From positions 1-43,742 of the forward strand of contig CAVJCT010000055.1 in assembly GCA_963648205.1 (NCBI GenBank): 43,742 nt of DNA, read 5' to 3'. The stretch comes from UBA1181 sp963648205. Its GTDB lineage: Bacteria > Bacteroidota > Bacteroidia > Bacteroidales > Paludibacteraceae. Below are positions 15,331 through 25,066 of the stretch, one piece after another. The position numbers were made by a program, and so were the translations under genes. The notes under the pieces are model-generated. The model had not been told where the DNA came from. It worked only from the letters and a program-made list of their open reading frames with translations, and made no database searches. How positions within the stretch are numbered: the stretch's first letter is position 1; the number at the start of each line of letters is the position of its first letter.

Positions 15331-17706
15331 TTATGATTCTGAATGTGATTCAGCTGTTTCTTTGATGTTTATTCTTTCTTTCTTTGTAAAAGTTAACTTT
15401 CCATCTGAAAGAATGACATTTGCGTGTCCACCTTTTTTCAGACTTCCAAAGATGATCTCTTTTGAAAGTGGAGTGGCAAGCAATGCTCGGATGACTCTGT
15501 CCATCTCTCTGGCTCCATATTCCTTTGAATATCCTTTCTCTAAAAGGAATTCGGACGCATCTTTTGATAGTGTCAAACTTACCTTTTTTTTCATCAACTT
15601 TGACTCAAGTAGACTCAATTTTTTTTGCAAAATGAGGGATGCCATCGTTTTGTCCATATCGTTGAAGATGACGATGTCTGTGAGTCGATTGATAAACTCG
15701 GGCTTGAAGGTCTTTTTGACTTGCGAAAGCATCACGGTTCCTGTGGCAGCGGTAGCCCCATATCCAATGTTGGAGAGATGGGCATACTGTGCGCCTGCAT
15801 TGGAGGTCATTACGAGAATGACGTGGCGGAAGTCTGCCTTTTTGCCTTTGTTGTCCGTCAGTCGGGCATAGTCCATCACCTGCAAAAGTATGTTGAAAAT
15901 GTCGGGATGTGCCTTCTCAATTTCATCTAATAAAAGGACGCAATTCGGCGTTTTTATGATGGCATCGGTGAGCAGTCCGCCGTCTTCATAACCGACGTAG
16001 CCTGCTGGCGAGCCGATCAACTTCGCCACGGTATGCTTTTCTGCAAACTCGCTCATATCGAAACGAACGAGCGGAATGCCTAATTTGTCTGCTAAAACCT
16101 TGCAAAGTTCTGTCTTTCCAACGCCTGTCGGACCGACAAACAGCAGATTTGCCAATGGTTTCGTTTCGTCGGTAAGTCCGGCTTTTGCCATCTGCACCGT
16201 CTCAACTACTTGATTGACAGCCTTGTTCTGGCCGTAAATATTATCACGGATGTCTTTCTCCAAGTTTTTCAGCACTTCCGAACTATCGTCTTGCTGCTTC
16301 AATACCTCGGCATTAATCTTGCACACTTTTTGTAAAAGCGTGGTAATCATTGCTTTATCTATGACGGGAACGTCCGTGTATTCGTCTTTATGAGTTTCTG
16401 CGTAAGCACCTGCTTCATCGATGAGGTCGATGGCTTTGTCTGGCAGAAAGCGGTCGGTGATAAATTCTGCACTGGCACGAACGGCATATTCTATGGCATC
16501 TGCCTTGTATTTTACTTGGTGAAATTTCTCATACCGACTCTTCAACTGCTTCAGTATCAGGATGGTTTCCTCTACTGTTGGCTCGTTGATATCAATCTGT
16601 TGGAATCGTCTGACCAATCCTTTGTCCTTTGAAAAGTAGCGGTTGTACTCGTCGTAGGTGGTGCTTCCGATAAAGCGAAGAGTGCCGATCTCCAAGTAGG
16701 GTTTCAGAATGTTGCAGGCATCCAACGAACCGTCTCCGCCTTTTCCTGCGCCTACCAAATTATGTATCTCGTCAATGTAGACGATGGCTTTCCCGTCATT
16801 TTGAAGTGCGTCTAAGATGCTTTTCAAACGTTTTTCAAAATCTCCTCGATACTGCGTTCCAGCAACGAGTCCGCCGACATTCATCTCATAGATTTTGAAA
16901 CCTTTCAGTTTCTCAGGTACTTTCCCTTTGTTGATTCGCTCTGCCAAGCCATAGACAAGCGCGGTTTTCCCTACACCTGGTTCGCCGACGTGCAGAGGGT
17001 TGTTTTTATCTTTCCGACACAATATTTGTATCGTTCGTTCCAATTCTGCCTCTCGTCCGATGAGTGGGTTGCGACCTTTGAGGTGGTCGCTGATGCACGA
17101 AATCTGGTCTTTCCAACTTTTGTCTAACGACGATTGGGTATCTTCGTTAGAATTTTCTTGCATATTTTCGGGGTTGAATTGCAGAATATCGAAAATCTCA
17201 TTGGCAGCATCGTTCTGATTTTTTGACTCGGCAATGAGTCTCGACAGAAAATTGCCATAGTCTGTGGTGAGATATTTATGTAAAATGTAACTGGCGAACG
17301 AGTCCTCTAACAGAAAAATGGCGTGAATGAGGTGAGGAAAGTCAATTTGGGATTGCTTGGCGCACTTGGCTTGCTGACCAGCAATAGTGATTACCTCGTT
17401 GGTTTGCTCCGAAAAGGGCGTATCTTGAGCCAATTTGGTTAAGAACGCTGTAATCTCATTTTCGCCTTTGGGCATTTTATAATCCATTTTTTCAATGGTG
17501 TTTTCAATATAATTTTCCAATTCTTTATTGGCTTTCTTCATATCAAAAACACCTTTGAAAACCTTTACGTTTTCAACTCTCGAGAATACTGCGGAAAGGA
17601 TATGCTCGGGTTGCACGTATTCATTATCATGAAATCTGGCAATTACCTGAGCAGAAGTGAGTATGATGGTTACGTATGGATCGGTGTCAAATTGTTCTTC
17701 TTCCAT
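15331..17706 (-). CDS. clpA: ATP-dependent Clp protease ATP-binding subunit ClpA
   Basis: A 791-residue AAA+ unfoldase that feeds proteins to ClpP. It has an N-terminal Clp-N region (1-150). The first ATPase domain carries Walker A GEPGVGKT at 241-248 and Walker B IDEIH at 311-315. The second carries Walker A GPTGVGKT at 525-532 and Walker B LLLDEIEK near 591-598. There is no ClpB/ClpC-type middle coiled coil between the domains, which marks it as ClpA. The clpS gene lies 26 bases upstream, supporting the call. The ClpP-docking tripeptide, usually IGL or [LIV]GF, reads IGY at 647-649 here. Confidence 0.93.
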   Translation of the reverse strand: MEEEQFDTDPYVTIILTSAQVIARFHDNEYVQPEHILSAVFSRVENVKVFKGVFDMKKANKELENYIENTIEKMDYKMPKGENEITAFLTKLAQDTPFSEQTNEVITIAGQQAKCAKQSQIDFPHLIHAIFLLEDSFASYILHKYLTTDYGNFLSRLIAESKNQNDAANEIFDILQFNPENMQENSNEDTQSSLDKSWKDQISCISDHLKGRNPLIGREAELERTIQILCRKDKNNPLHVGEPGVGKTALVYGLAERINKGKVPEKLKGFKIYEMNVGGLVAGTQYRGDFEKRLKSILDALQNDGKAIVYIDEIHNLVGAGKGGDGSLDACNILKPYLEIGTLRFIGSTTYDEYNRYFSKDKGLVRRFQQIDINEPTVEETILILKQLKSRYEKFHQVKYKADAIEYAVRASAEFITDRFLPDKAIDLIDEAGAYAETHKDEYTDVPVIDKAMITTLLQKVCKINAEVLKQQDDSSEVLKNLEKDIRDNIYGQNKAVNQVVETVQMAKAGLTDETKPLANLLFVGPTGVGKTELCKVLADKLGIPLVRFDMSEFAEKHTVAKLIGSPAGYVGYEDGGLLTDAIIKTPNCVLLLDEIEKAHPDIFNILLQVMDYARLTDNKGKKADFRHVILVMTSNAGAQYAHLSNIGYGATAATGTVMLSQVKKTFKPEFINRLTDIVIFNDMDKTMASLILQKKLSLLESKLMKKKVSLTLSKDASEFLLEKGYSKEYGAREMDRVIRALLATPLSKEIIFGSLKKGGHANVILSDGKLTFTKKERINIKETAESHSES

Positions 17707-17732
17707 GTAGTGATTTTTCTTTTTTTTGATTC

Positions 17733-18041
17733 TTACTCTTTCATATATTTAACGACAAGCGGAAAACCTTCTTCTCTTGCCATGTCTAATGTACGTTTTG
17801 TCCGGGTTTTTGCTATATCGAGCGAGTAGGTTCCGACAATGGCTTCTCCTTCTTGGTCGATTGTCTCGGCAAGTTTCTTTGCTTCGTCGCTACTCTTGTG
17901 AAAAACTTTGGTAAGTACTAAAATGACAAAATCAAAGGTGGTAAAATCATCGTTGTAGAAGATGACTTTATACATCTTTGGAAGGTCGTAGTTGTAATCT
18001 GTCCTATTTTTTATTCCTGCACTGCTTTCTGCCTGTGCCAT
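17733..18041 (-). CDS. clpS: ATP-dependent Clp protease adaptor ClpS
   Basis: A 102-residue adaptor that binds N-degron substrates and hands them to ClpA. The N-terminal tail is flexible (to about residue 20). The core shows the family block YKVIFYNDDFTTFDFVILVL, which forms the hydrophobic N-end residue pocket. The signature's usual Tyr-Val after the aspartates is replaced by Phe-Asp-Phe-Val. It is immediately upstream of clpA (26 bases) and 23 bases downstream of the pyridoxamine kinase gene, so all three are probably co-transcribed. Confidence 0.92.
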   Translation of the reverse strand: MAQAESSAGIKNRTDYNYDLPKMYKVIFYNDDFTTFDFVILVLTKVFHKSSDEAKKLAETIDQEGEAIVGTYSLDIAKTRTKRTLDMAREEGFPLVVKYMKE

Positions 18042-18064
18042 AGTCTATTTTTTTATGGATAAAG

Positions 18065-18922
18065 TCAAGATAATTTTGAAATGAGATAGGGTATAACTGT
18101 CTCAAAGTCAACGCCATAGATATTATGGTCTGCGTGCGAAAGGGTCGCTTTGATGGCTTCAACGACGAAGTTTCCAGCAAGGGTATAGGCTTCTTGAAAG
18201 GTCTTGCCTCGCATTATCGCTCCCGTCAGTACACTGGCGAAAATGTCTCCGGTGCCATGGAAACTTTCTGGCATCTTCTCGTGAAAATACCAACTAAACT
18301 GCTTTGTCTCTTTGTCGTATGCCATGATTCCCAATTTGTTCGTCTGGTCTCCAATTTCGGGCTGTGCCTCAGTGAACTGTAGTCCTTTCAAAACAACTTT
18401 TTTCGCACCTGTCTGGGTCAATCTCACCAAAATATCTTTGACATAGTTCAACGTATAGCCCTTCTCGATGTATGGAATATCAAGTAGGAGAGAGGCTTCT
18501 GTCATATTTGGGGTGATGATGTCGGCAAAACTGCACAACCCTGCCATCGCTGCTGGAAATTCTTTTGAGAATCCTTGATACAACTGACCGCCATCTCCCA
18601 TGCATGGGTCTATGATAATCAGACTGTTAGAACCAAATTCGCGAATGATCATCTTCATCAACTCCAACTGCTCGAACGAGCCGAGGTAGCCTGTGTAGAT
18701 AGCGTCGAAGGTGAACTTTTTCTTCTTCCAATCTTCACATATTGGGATGATGTCCGAGGTGAGGTCACGGAAGGTGAACTCTGTATACATGGTGTGTGTA
18801 GACAACACTGCGGTGGGCAAAATGCATGCTTCAACGCCCATAGCCGAAATGATTGGCAACGCAACTGTCAGCGAGGTCTTTCCTACGCATGATACGTCTT
18901 GTATGGTGAGGATTCTCTTCAT
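18065..18922 (-). CDS. Pyridoxamine/pyridoxal kinase (PdxK/PdxY family)
   Basis: A 285-residue ribokinase-fold enzyme expected to phosphorylate pyridoxal, pyridoxamine or pyridoxine for B6 salvage. Visible blocks: the N-terminal TIQDVSCVGKTSLTVALPI; DAIYTGYLGS; IIDPCMGDGGQLY; and the catalytic-loop GTGD (about 225-228) in ESFHGTGDIFASVLTGAI. The exact subgroup (pdxK or pdxY) cannot be fixed by eye. pdxA in the same window supplies the de novo pathway. The gene leads the clpS-clpA run and has its own promoter element. Confidence 0.88.
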   Translation of the reverse strand: MKRILTIQDVSCVGKTSLTVALPIISAMGVEACILPTAVLSTHTMYTEFTFRDLTSDIIPICEDWKKKKFTFDAIYTGYLGSFEQLELMKMIIREFGSNSLIIIDPCMGDGGQLYQGFSKEFPAAMAGLCSFADIITPNMTEASLLLDIPYIEKGYTLNYVKDILVRLTQTGAKKVVLKGLQFTEAQPEIGDQTNKLGIMAYDKETKQFSWYFHEKMPESFHGTGDIFASVLTGAIMRGKTFQEAYTLAGNFVVEAIKATLSHADHNIYGVDFETVIPYLISKLS

Positions 18923-18949
18923 CTATGTAAGTCCAATTTTAGTTCGTGC

Positions 18950-18957
18950 AAAGGTAG
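18950..18957 (-). promoter_or_regulatory. -7 promoter element of the kinase-clpS-clpA genes
   Basis: On the minus strand this reads TACCTTTG, a perfect TAnnTTTG match, 27 bases before the kinase ATG. The rest of the 125-base gap (18923-19047) shows nothing else I can name. Confidence 0.6.
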
Positions 18958-19047
18958 TATATTTTATTTTTTGTAGGCGATTCACACTGTAATAACGTGC
19001 CAATCTTCAACAAAATAGGCTGAATCGAATGTCTGTAAATTTGCCTC

Positions 19048-19695
19048 TCAATGTATCGGGGAGGCTCCAGTGTAGAAAATAATCAGACTGATTGGGGCGA
19101 TGATCATCAAGAGCGCACCTGCTACTTTGTTGACAATGTAAAGTTGTCTGACGTTGAAAAAGCGGGTTCTGAACTGGTCTATCGCATAAATCATCAGTGT
19201 CCACCAGAATGCAGCTCCAATCATGATAAAGGCAACGCTCAGCAAACTTTTCCCGAACGTGATATCATCGCCGACATAGTGGAATTTTGCAAACAAAAAG
19301 ATGAACAGGAAAATCACCAAAGGGTTGGTGATGGTCAGTCCCATAGCAGAGAAATAGGATGGCAGAAATCCGACTTTCATATTCTTGCCATCAAACTTTT
19401 TCAGTTTTTGACGTGGGTCGTCGTAGAAGGTGTGCAACCCAAAAACGAAGATGACAATCGTACCGATAATCTGCAAAATGGATTGGTGCGCTTCAATGAA
19501 ATCAACCACGATCGACATGCTGAACACTGCAATGAGCGCGTATAGTAAATCAGACGAGGATGCTCCCAATGCGGTTGCTATTCCTGCTTTTTTGCCACCG
19601 CTCAATGTTCGCTGAATGCATAAAATTCCGATTGGTCCAACGGGAGCGGAAACCACGATCCCGATGAGTAATCCTTTTATGAACATTGTAAGCAT
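19048..19695 (-). CDS. LysE/RhtB-family amino-acid exporter
   Basis: A 215-residue inner-membrane protein with about six hydrophobic segments. The N-terminal VSAPVGPIGILCIQRTL followed by GGKKAGIATALGAS is the typical LysE start. Members export amino acids or related small molecules by exchange with protons. The substrate cannot be predicted. It ends the minus-strand run that starts with the FAH-family gene and lies 31 bases after ispF. Confidence 0.88.
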   Translation of the reverse strand: MLTMFIKGLLIGIVVSAPVGPIGILCIQRTLSGGKKAGIATALGASSSDLLYALIAVFSMSIVVDFIEAHQSILQIIGTIVIFVFGLHTFYDDPRQKLKKFDGKNMKVGFLPSYFSAMGLTITNPLVIFLFIFLFAKFHYVGDDITFGKSLLSVAFIMIGAAFWWTLMIYAIDQFRTRFFNVRQLYIVNKVAGALLMIIAPISLIIFYTGASPIH

Positions 19696-19726
19696 GGTGC
19701 AACGCTGTTTTTTCTTTCGTTATGGT

Positions 19727-20209
19727 TTAATCTTTCATTATGAGAACGGTCGCCATTGCTGCCATTCCCTCTTCTCGGCCTACAAATCCCAACTTCTCAG
19801 TGGTTGTCGCCTTAACGCTGACTCTGTCTGCATCAATTCCGATAACTCGTGCCAAACACTCTTCCATTGCTTGAACGTGCGGTCTGAGTTTTGGTTTTTG
19901 CGCCATAACCACAGCGTCGATGTTGCCAACACGATAACCTTTTTCGGCTATCAACTCAACAGATTTTTTCAACAAAATCTTGCTATCAATGTCCTTGAAC
20001 TTGTCTGAATTGTCAGGGAAATGATAGCCTATATCGCCTAAATGCGCCGCACCCAAAAGTGCGTCGCAAATAGCGTGTATTAGTACGTCTGCATCAGAAT
20101 GACCTAACAAACCTTTAGTGTACGGAATTTTAATTCCACCTAACCAAAGTTCACGGTTCTCGGCAAACTGATGTACGTCGTATCCTTGTCCTACTCGAAT
20201 GTCCATCAT
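19727..20209 (-). CDS. ispF: 2-C-methyl-D-erythritol 2,4-cyclodiphosphate synthase
   Basis: A 160-residue enzyme of the non-mevalonate isoprenoid pathway. Metal ligands are D11, H13 (GQGYDVHQF) and H45 (DADVLIHAI). The C-terminal block VSVKATTTEKLGFVGREEG is diagnostic. Two adjacent ATG codons (20209 and 20206) are possible starts, and the second gives the N-terminus most like other IspF proteins. It follows porV by 23 bases and is presumably co-transcribed with porU and porV, though it serves a different pathway. Confidence 0.95.
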   Translation of the reverse strand: MMDIRVGQGYDVHQFAENRELWLGGIKIPYTKGLLGHSDADVLIHAICDALLGAAHLGDIGYHFPDNSDKFKDIDSKILLKKSVELIAEKGYRVGNIDAVVMAQKPKLRPHVQAMEECLARVIGIDADRVSVKATTTEKLGFVGREEGMAAMATVLIMKD

Positions 20210-20232
20210 TCTTGTTCGCTATCCTCTCTGGA

Positions 20233-21480
20233 TTATTCTTCCTCTTCTACGTCCGCATCGTTTGATCCGAAGATTGACTTGATGCCTCCTAAGTCAAATC
20301 CTAACGTGAAACGAAGGGTTCTATCCAATGGGTTCGTTTGTGCAACAGAAATCAAGTACGCTGCATTCAACTCGAAAATCATCAAGTGGAATCCTGCACC
20401 TACAGAGAAGTACTTTCTATTTCCCTTGTCTGCATTCTCGTTGTAGTAACCTCCGCGAACCATAAACTTACGTGCGTATGAGTACTCTAAACCTACAGAG
20501 AAATTGAACTCCTTCAACTCTTCCTTGAATCCACCAGGAGCATCGCCTAATGAACGGAAGATTCCTCCGATTGAACTTCCATCGTTATACTTGTCTCTTG
20601 CATTCTCGTACTCTGTTGAGTCGCTGTATTGAGAGACATCTCCGTAAGGAGTTGGTACTAACAACTTATTGATATCCAAAGCAATACCTAAGCGGTTGTA
20701 GTCATCGAAGTCATACTCGAAGCTACCACCGATACGGAAGTTTGTTGGAATGTATTGGTAAGTTGTACCGTTATCGTAAGACACTTTGTTACCGATATTG
20801 GTGATTGCAACACCAAAGCCTGCGGTTGCATTGTGCGCACCGATCATCACTGGCTTCCTGTAGGCGAATGAGATGTCGGCTCCGAAAGCTTTTGCTTTAG
20901 AGTAGTTCTCCTCGTCGCTCACGCCGTTGAAAAGGTCTGAGAAGATGAAACGGAGAGCAACACCACCAGACCAGTACTCAGAAAGTTTCATTGAGAAGCT
21001 GGCGTCGATAGCCATTTCGTATGGTTTCGCTGTTCCGTTGTCGGTTGGAGTTCCTGTTGCGTCTGGCATACCAGTCAACTGGATTGAACCCATACTGAAG
21101 TAGCGGAATGATGCTGCAACTGCGGTACGCTCGGTTGGTTTGTAGTAACCTGCGAGGTAAACCATATCGATGTCGTCAACGATTTTTCTCAACCAAGGAG
21201 TGTATGAGATGGCAACACCACCACGGCTCTCTGAAAGTGCGTACTTGGATGGGTTCCAATGTTGTGAATTACAGTCTGGCGCAGTAGCTGCACCTACGTC
21301 TCCCATACCACCACCTTTAGCGTCTGGGGCGATGGACAAAGACGGAATTGCCGTTTGAAGCGGATTGTAATTTGCGCCTGAACCATCAGTAATTGTCGAC
21401 GCTCCTGCAGCGAACATATTGCTTACTGATGCAGAAAGCAATGCTGCAACTAAAAATGCGTTGATTTTGTTTTTTCTCAT
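20233..21480 (-). CDS. porV: Type IX secretion outer-membrane protein PorV
   Basis: A 415-residue protein with a signal peptide (about 1-24) and an outer-membrane beta-barrel of the FadL-like PorV/LptO group. Recognisable blocks follow signal cleavage: SLSIAPDAKGGGMGDVGAAT, then HWNPSKYA, and a barrel strand region ending in RTLRFTLGFDLGGI before an acidic tail. In characterised systems PorV receives substrates from the SprA translocon and shuttles them to PorU. It lies directly downstream of porU (104 bases), with a promoter element of its own in the gap. Confidence 0.9.
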   Translation of the reverse strand: MRKNKINAFLVAALLSASVSNMFAAGASTITDGSGANYNPLQTAIPSLSIAPDAKGGGMGDVGAATAPDCNSQHWNPSKYALSESRGGVAISYTPWLRKIVDDIDMVYLAGYYKPTERTAVAASFRYFSMGSIQLTGMPDATGTPTDNGTAKPYEMAIDASFSMKLSEYWSGGVALRFIFSDLFNGVSDEENYSKAKAFGADISFAYRKPVMIGAHNATAGFGVAITNIGNKVSYDNGTTYQYIPTNFRIGGSFEYDFDDYNRLGIALDINKLLVPTPYGDVSQYSDSTEYENARDKYNDGSSIGGIFRSLGDAPGGFKEELKEFNFSVGLEYSYARKFMVRGGYYNENADKGNRKYFSVGAGFHLMIFELNAAYLISVAQTNPLDRTLRFTLGFDLGGIKSIFGSNDADVEEEE

Positions 21481-21548
21481 TACTAAACTTTTTTCTTTCT
21501 TTTCTTGTTTTCGATGTCTCCTTTTCCGTCAGAGAACATAGACGATTG

Positions 21549-21556
21549 CAAATTTA
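21549..21556 (-). promoter_or_regulatory. -7 promoter element of porV
   Basis: On the minus strand this reads TAAATTTG, a perfect TAnnTTTG match, 68 bases before the porV ATG. It suggests that porV can be expressed at a higher level than porU. Confidence 0.5.
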
Positions 21557-21584
21557 CATAATTTAAAACTAAAACTTGCTTTTT

Positions 21585-24500
21585 TTATTGTGGTAAAACA
21601 ATAATTTTTTTCGATTTGCCGATGAAATCTCCTTCTTCACCCTTGACTTCGATTCTTCCAACATAGCAACCTGGGTTTATTCTTCGTCCGTTGCTCATTG
21701 TTAAATCCCATGTCAGGGTGAGCGTTCCATCTACTTTTGAGGTGATGTCGTCAGACTTGTAGAGCAGCGATCCTGCTAAGTCGTAGAGCAAGAAACGGAA
21801 CGACTGAAGGGTCTGTGGACGGTCGTGTATCACCTGCATCGTGATGGACTCCTTGGCTGGGTTAGGGTAGATGATGTAGTCTTCTATCTCAATCTCAGCG
21901 TCTTTGTCTACTTTGAAGGTGATGCTCTTGGTCGTCGAATTGTTCAACAAATCCCAAACTTTGAAGGTGAGCGTGTAGGTGCCTTCCTCTAAGTCGCTTA
22001 ACTGATACTGCACGATTCCGCTTTTGTAACTATTCTTGCTGTAAGTGAAATAGTTGTTGAGGGTAATCGGCGTTTTGGAGTCGTTGAGGGTGAGCGTGAT
22101 GTCGTGTCCGATACCTGCTCCTGACGTGTTGATTCCATTCTCGTCTGATACCATGGCATAGAACACTGGAGAGGTGTTTACTTTGTCTCCTGATTCGAAA
22201 TTAGTCGAGTTCATGTAGAGAGTTACTTCCGGACCGTCTTCTTCGTAACTGTCATTGTCGCTTGTGCCTCCAACTATGAATTTCTCGTAGGCTCCTTGTG
22301 CTTCGTATGCGTTCTCTTCATCGTAGGCATAGTAGGCTAATCGGCCTGTGCCATAGTTGTAGTTGATGTCTTTAGGCACTTTGAAGCAGAAACTGAATTG
22401 ACCGTCGACCACCTCTGTCTGACCAGAGAACAACACGTTCGGACGGTCTTTGTATTCACGTCTGTATTTGATGATGTCCTCTTCCGAACTGTAAATGTTG
22501 GCCTTCGTATAGAGCGTCATCTCCTTGTCATACAGTGTGATATACAAAATGCCATTGAAATTGTCTAAGAGGGCAGAGTCGGCTTGCGCAATATGTCCGA
22601 AAACTTGAATTTCGGAGAGAGCCTTGACAGAGTCTGTTTTTTCACTGCCAATCTCGACGAGCGAGTCTGTCCAAACTATATTGTTAGGATAGTGAAGACG
22701 TAAAGCTGGGTCTCCTAACATCGTGAACGACAATTTGTTAGAGTCATTCTTGAGGGTTTGCTTTGCCAAACGTGTAACATCGCCGATTCGAGGTGGCATT
22801 CCAGTTCCTTCCTCTCTCTCGAATAGGTGGGTGAAGAAACTTTGGTCAAGATTGTCATTCCGGTTGTCAAAAACGGTTCTCGCAGCACTGACAAGTCCGA
22901 TAGCACCTCCATTCGGATTCAAAATGAGGTCTTCTCCACCTGAAATGTCCAAATCATCAAATTGAGCAAAATTACAACTGGCTGTAAACCAGAATCCACA
23001 ATTGGTGTTGTAGATGGATTTCGCTTTGGCTTGCGTGAATACATGTTCTGCCGTAAAACCAATTTTACTACTGTGACCGACGTAGTTGAAAATCATAACA
23101 CCATTGCCAATCTCTTCGTCTAACAGGTCTTCCACTTCATAATATCTATTTCCGTTAGAACCAGAAGTTCGTGTGTAGGCATCGAGGTAAACCTTCTTTA
23201 CATCCATTGCATTGTTATATTTCTTGACTTTTTCTGCAAGATTGTCAGAATATTGTTCAAATCGATGGTAGGAGGTTGATGATTCATTGTCATCTGCCAA
23301 AAGAATTACTTTATTTTTCCATTTTCCGTAGTTCTTATTCTCAAGATGAGTTTTCATCTTATTAATATAACCGTCCAATTCAGATTCTGATGAACATGGA
23401 ATACGACCGATAGAGATGCGCTGCGTTGCATTGGCGTTACCTTTCACTAATGCGTCGTCGTCCAAAAATCCGAAATAATCATCGGTAACGTAGGAGGCTG
23501 TTTCGTCTGTTTCGCTACCTCCTTGGTAGGTGATGATGTAGTTATTCACCTTCGTGGACGATGTGTTTAGGATTCCACGGTTGTCGTAACATCCATCTCC
23601 TAAGAGAAGAACGAAGAAACTTTTCTGGTCGTTGTCTTCATACATTTTTTTGAAGAACCAACGGAAGGCAGTCGCATCGGGTGTTCCAGACGAAAACTCG
23701 TTGTAGATCTGCTCTGGCGTAACAATGAGCGTGGTCATCTCGTCGTAACTCTCGTGGAGACTGGCTATGGTTTTTGCACCATCGATGAAGTCGGGGTGAG
23801 TTACAATGACAAGATCGACGGGTTGTTCACCGTGCAGATTTTGGTTGGTTACGTTCCCAACAACTGTGGCACTTATGAAATCAGGGCTTTGCACGTTGAC
23901 GGCAACAAACTCACGAGAAACACCCTCTTTATGGTCTGTGAAAACGATGGAATCACCTGAAAATGTGGTCTTTACACGTTGTGGATTGTTATAATCGCTC
24001 AAGTCCCATATTTGCACGTTGGCGTTGCAATTCTTCATTACAAAGCGAGCGTTGAAATCAGTTCCACAGGCATTGTAGTTTCTGAAGAAGGTAGTTCCGC
24101 CATCCATCCGCAAAGGACGATAGACACACGCTATGACTCTTTCAGTAGATGCAGCATCCGTGCTGTAATTACCGTTGAATTTCGCTTTTAGACTGAAATA
24201 GGTATCGATAGGCTTGAATGTGAACCTTGCAGTTCCCACTCTTGCTCTGACATACGTGTTGCACAATGCATACGAAATTGTCTTCTGAAAAACACTATCT
24301 CCATTTGTCAGCGTTACAGTAGAACTGGAACTACTGGTAGAATAGCCTGCCAATCTGACGAAAATGGTGGCATTTTCCGTCGTGTCTACGTCGTTGAAAT
24401 CGAATGCGTAACTTGAGGTTACCCCTTTTGTTATTTTGTCTCCAAACCAAGCCTTTCCGGATGCGATGTAGTTCAACTCATCTTTTTTGTATTTGTAGAG

Positions 24501-25013
24501 GTCTATGTACTTGCGAATATCGGTGGTCGAAAGGCCATCAACTTCTGTTTCAGTTCTTTCAGAAATTCTCTTTTTCACACCTGCACCATCGGTTACGAAA
24601 TAATAACCATAATTAGAGTAGATGTTGGTGGTGAAGTCGTAGGGAAGTGATGATCCGCTATGGTTGTCGTACCATTTGAAGGGACCTTGGGCATAGAAAA
24701 GGAAATATCCGTCTCCTGCATAGAGCGGAACTTCCTGTAAATCATCCACATGAGCGTTTGAAAAATGTTCGCTTAACGCTGCACCTCCATATCCGAAGAC
24801 ACGAATCTCCGATGGATTGTTGAAGCCCATGTTGGCGATTTGCGTGTAAGTCAACCTGCAGATTCCACTCTCGGTAACGGATATTTTCACCCAATGACCT
24901 TGAGCCAACACGGAATTAGACGCAAACTCGAACGTGCCAGCCTGCGTCTTCGCTCCGAATGAGAGCAAGACCATCAAAAGAAACAAATATGATCGAACCT
25001 TTGAAAAATTCAT
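21585..25013 (-). CDS. porU: Type IX secretion sortase PorU (peptidase C25 family)
   Basis: A 1142-residue protein with a signal peptide (about 1-25). The gingipain-like C25 peptidase domain spans about residues 390-760. The catalytic histidine is H647 (FNYVGHSSKIGF) and the cysteine C680 (FTASCNFAQFDD), 33 residues apart, the same spacing as the residues I recall for the Porphyromonas gingivalis protein. The C-terminal domain (IYPNPAKESI to the end) is of the type IX sorting kind and is kept in PorU. In known systems PorU removes the C-terminal signal of cargo and transfers cargo to surface lipid. It precedes porV and follows an FAH-family gene. Confidence 0.93.
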   Translation of the reverse strand: MNFSKVRSYLFLLMVLLSFGAKTQAGTFEFASNSVLAQGHWVKISVTESGICRLTYTQIANMGFNNPSEIRVFGYGGAALSEHFSNAHVDDLQEVPLYAGDGYFLFYAQGPFKWYDNHSGSSLPYDFTTNIYSNYGYYFVTDGAGVKKRISERTETEVDGLSTTDIRKYIDLYKYKKDELNYIASGKAWFGDKITKGVTSSYAFDFNDVDTTENATIFVRLAGYSTSSSSSTVTLTNGDSVFQKTISYALCNTYVRARVGTARFTFKPIDTYFSLKAKFNGNYSTDAASTERVIACVYRPLRMDGGTTFFRNYNACGTDFNARFVMKNCNANVQIWDLSDYNNPQRVKTTFSGDSIVFTDHKEGVSREFVAVNVQSPDFISATVVGNVTNQNLHGEQPVDLVIVTHPDFIDGAKTIASLHESYDEMTTLIVTPEQIYNEFSSGTPDATAFRWFFKKMYEDNDQKSFFVLLLGDGCYDNRGILNTSSTKVNNYIITYQGGSETDETASYVTDDYFGFLDDDALVKGNANATQRISIGRIPCSSESELDGYINKMKTHLENKNYGKWKNKVILLADDNESSTSYHRFEQYSDNLAEKVKKYNNAMDVKKVYLDAYTRTSGSNGNRYYEVEDLLDEEIGNGVMIFNYVGHSSKIGFTAEHVFTQAKAKSIYNTNCGFWFTASCNFAQFDDLDISGGEDLILNPNGGAIGLVSAARTVFDNRNDNLDQSFFTHLFEREEGTGMPPRIGDVTRLAKQTLKNDSNKLSFTMLGDPALRLHYPNNIVWTDSLVEIGSEKTDSVKALSEIQVFGHIAQADSALLDNFNGILYITLYDKEMTLYTKANIYSSEEDIIKYRREYKDRPNVLFSGQTEVVDGQFSFCFKVPKDINYNYGTGRLAYYAYDEENAYEAQGAYEKFIVGGTSDNDSYEEDGPEVTLYMNSTNFESGDKVNTSPVFYAMVSDENGINTSGAGIGHDITLTLNDSKTPITLNNYFTYSKNSYKSGIVQYQLSDLEEGTYTLTFKVWDLLNNSTTKSITFKVDKDAEIEIEDYIIYPNPAKESITMQVIHDRPQTLQSFRFLLYDLAGSLLYKSDDITSKVDGTLTLTWDLTMSNGRRINPGCYVGRIEVKGEEGDFIGKSKKIIVLPQ

Positions 25014-25066
25014 ACTATACCTTATTATATATAATCATATATATGTCGGAAATGACCCCTCATCAT

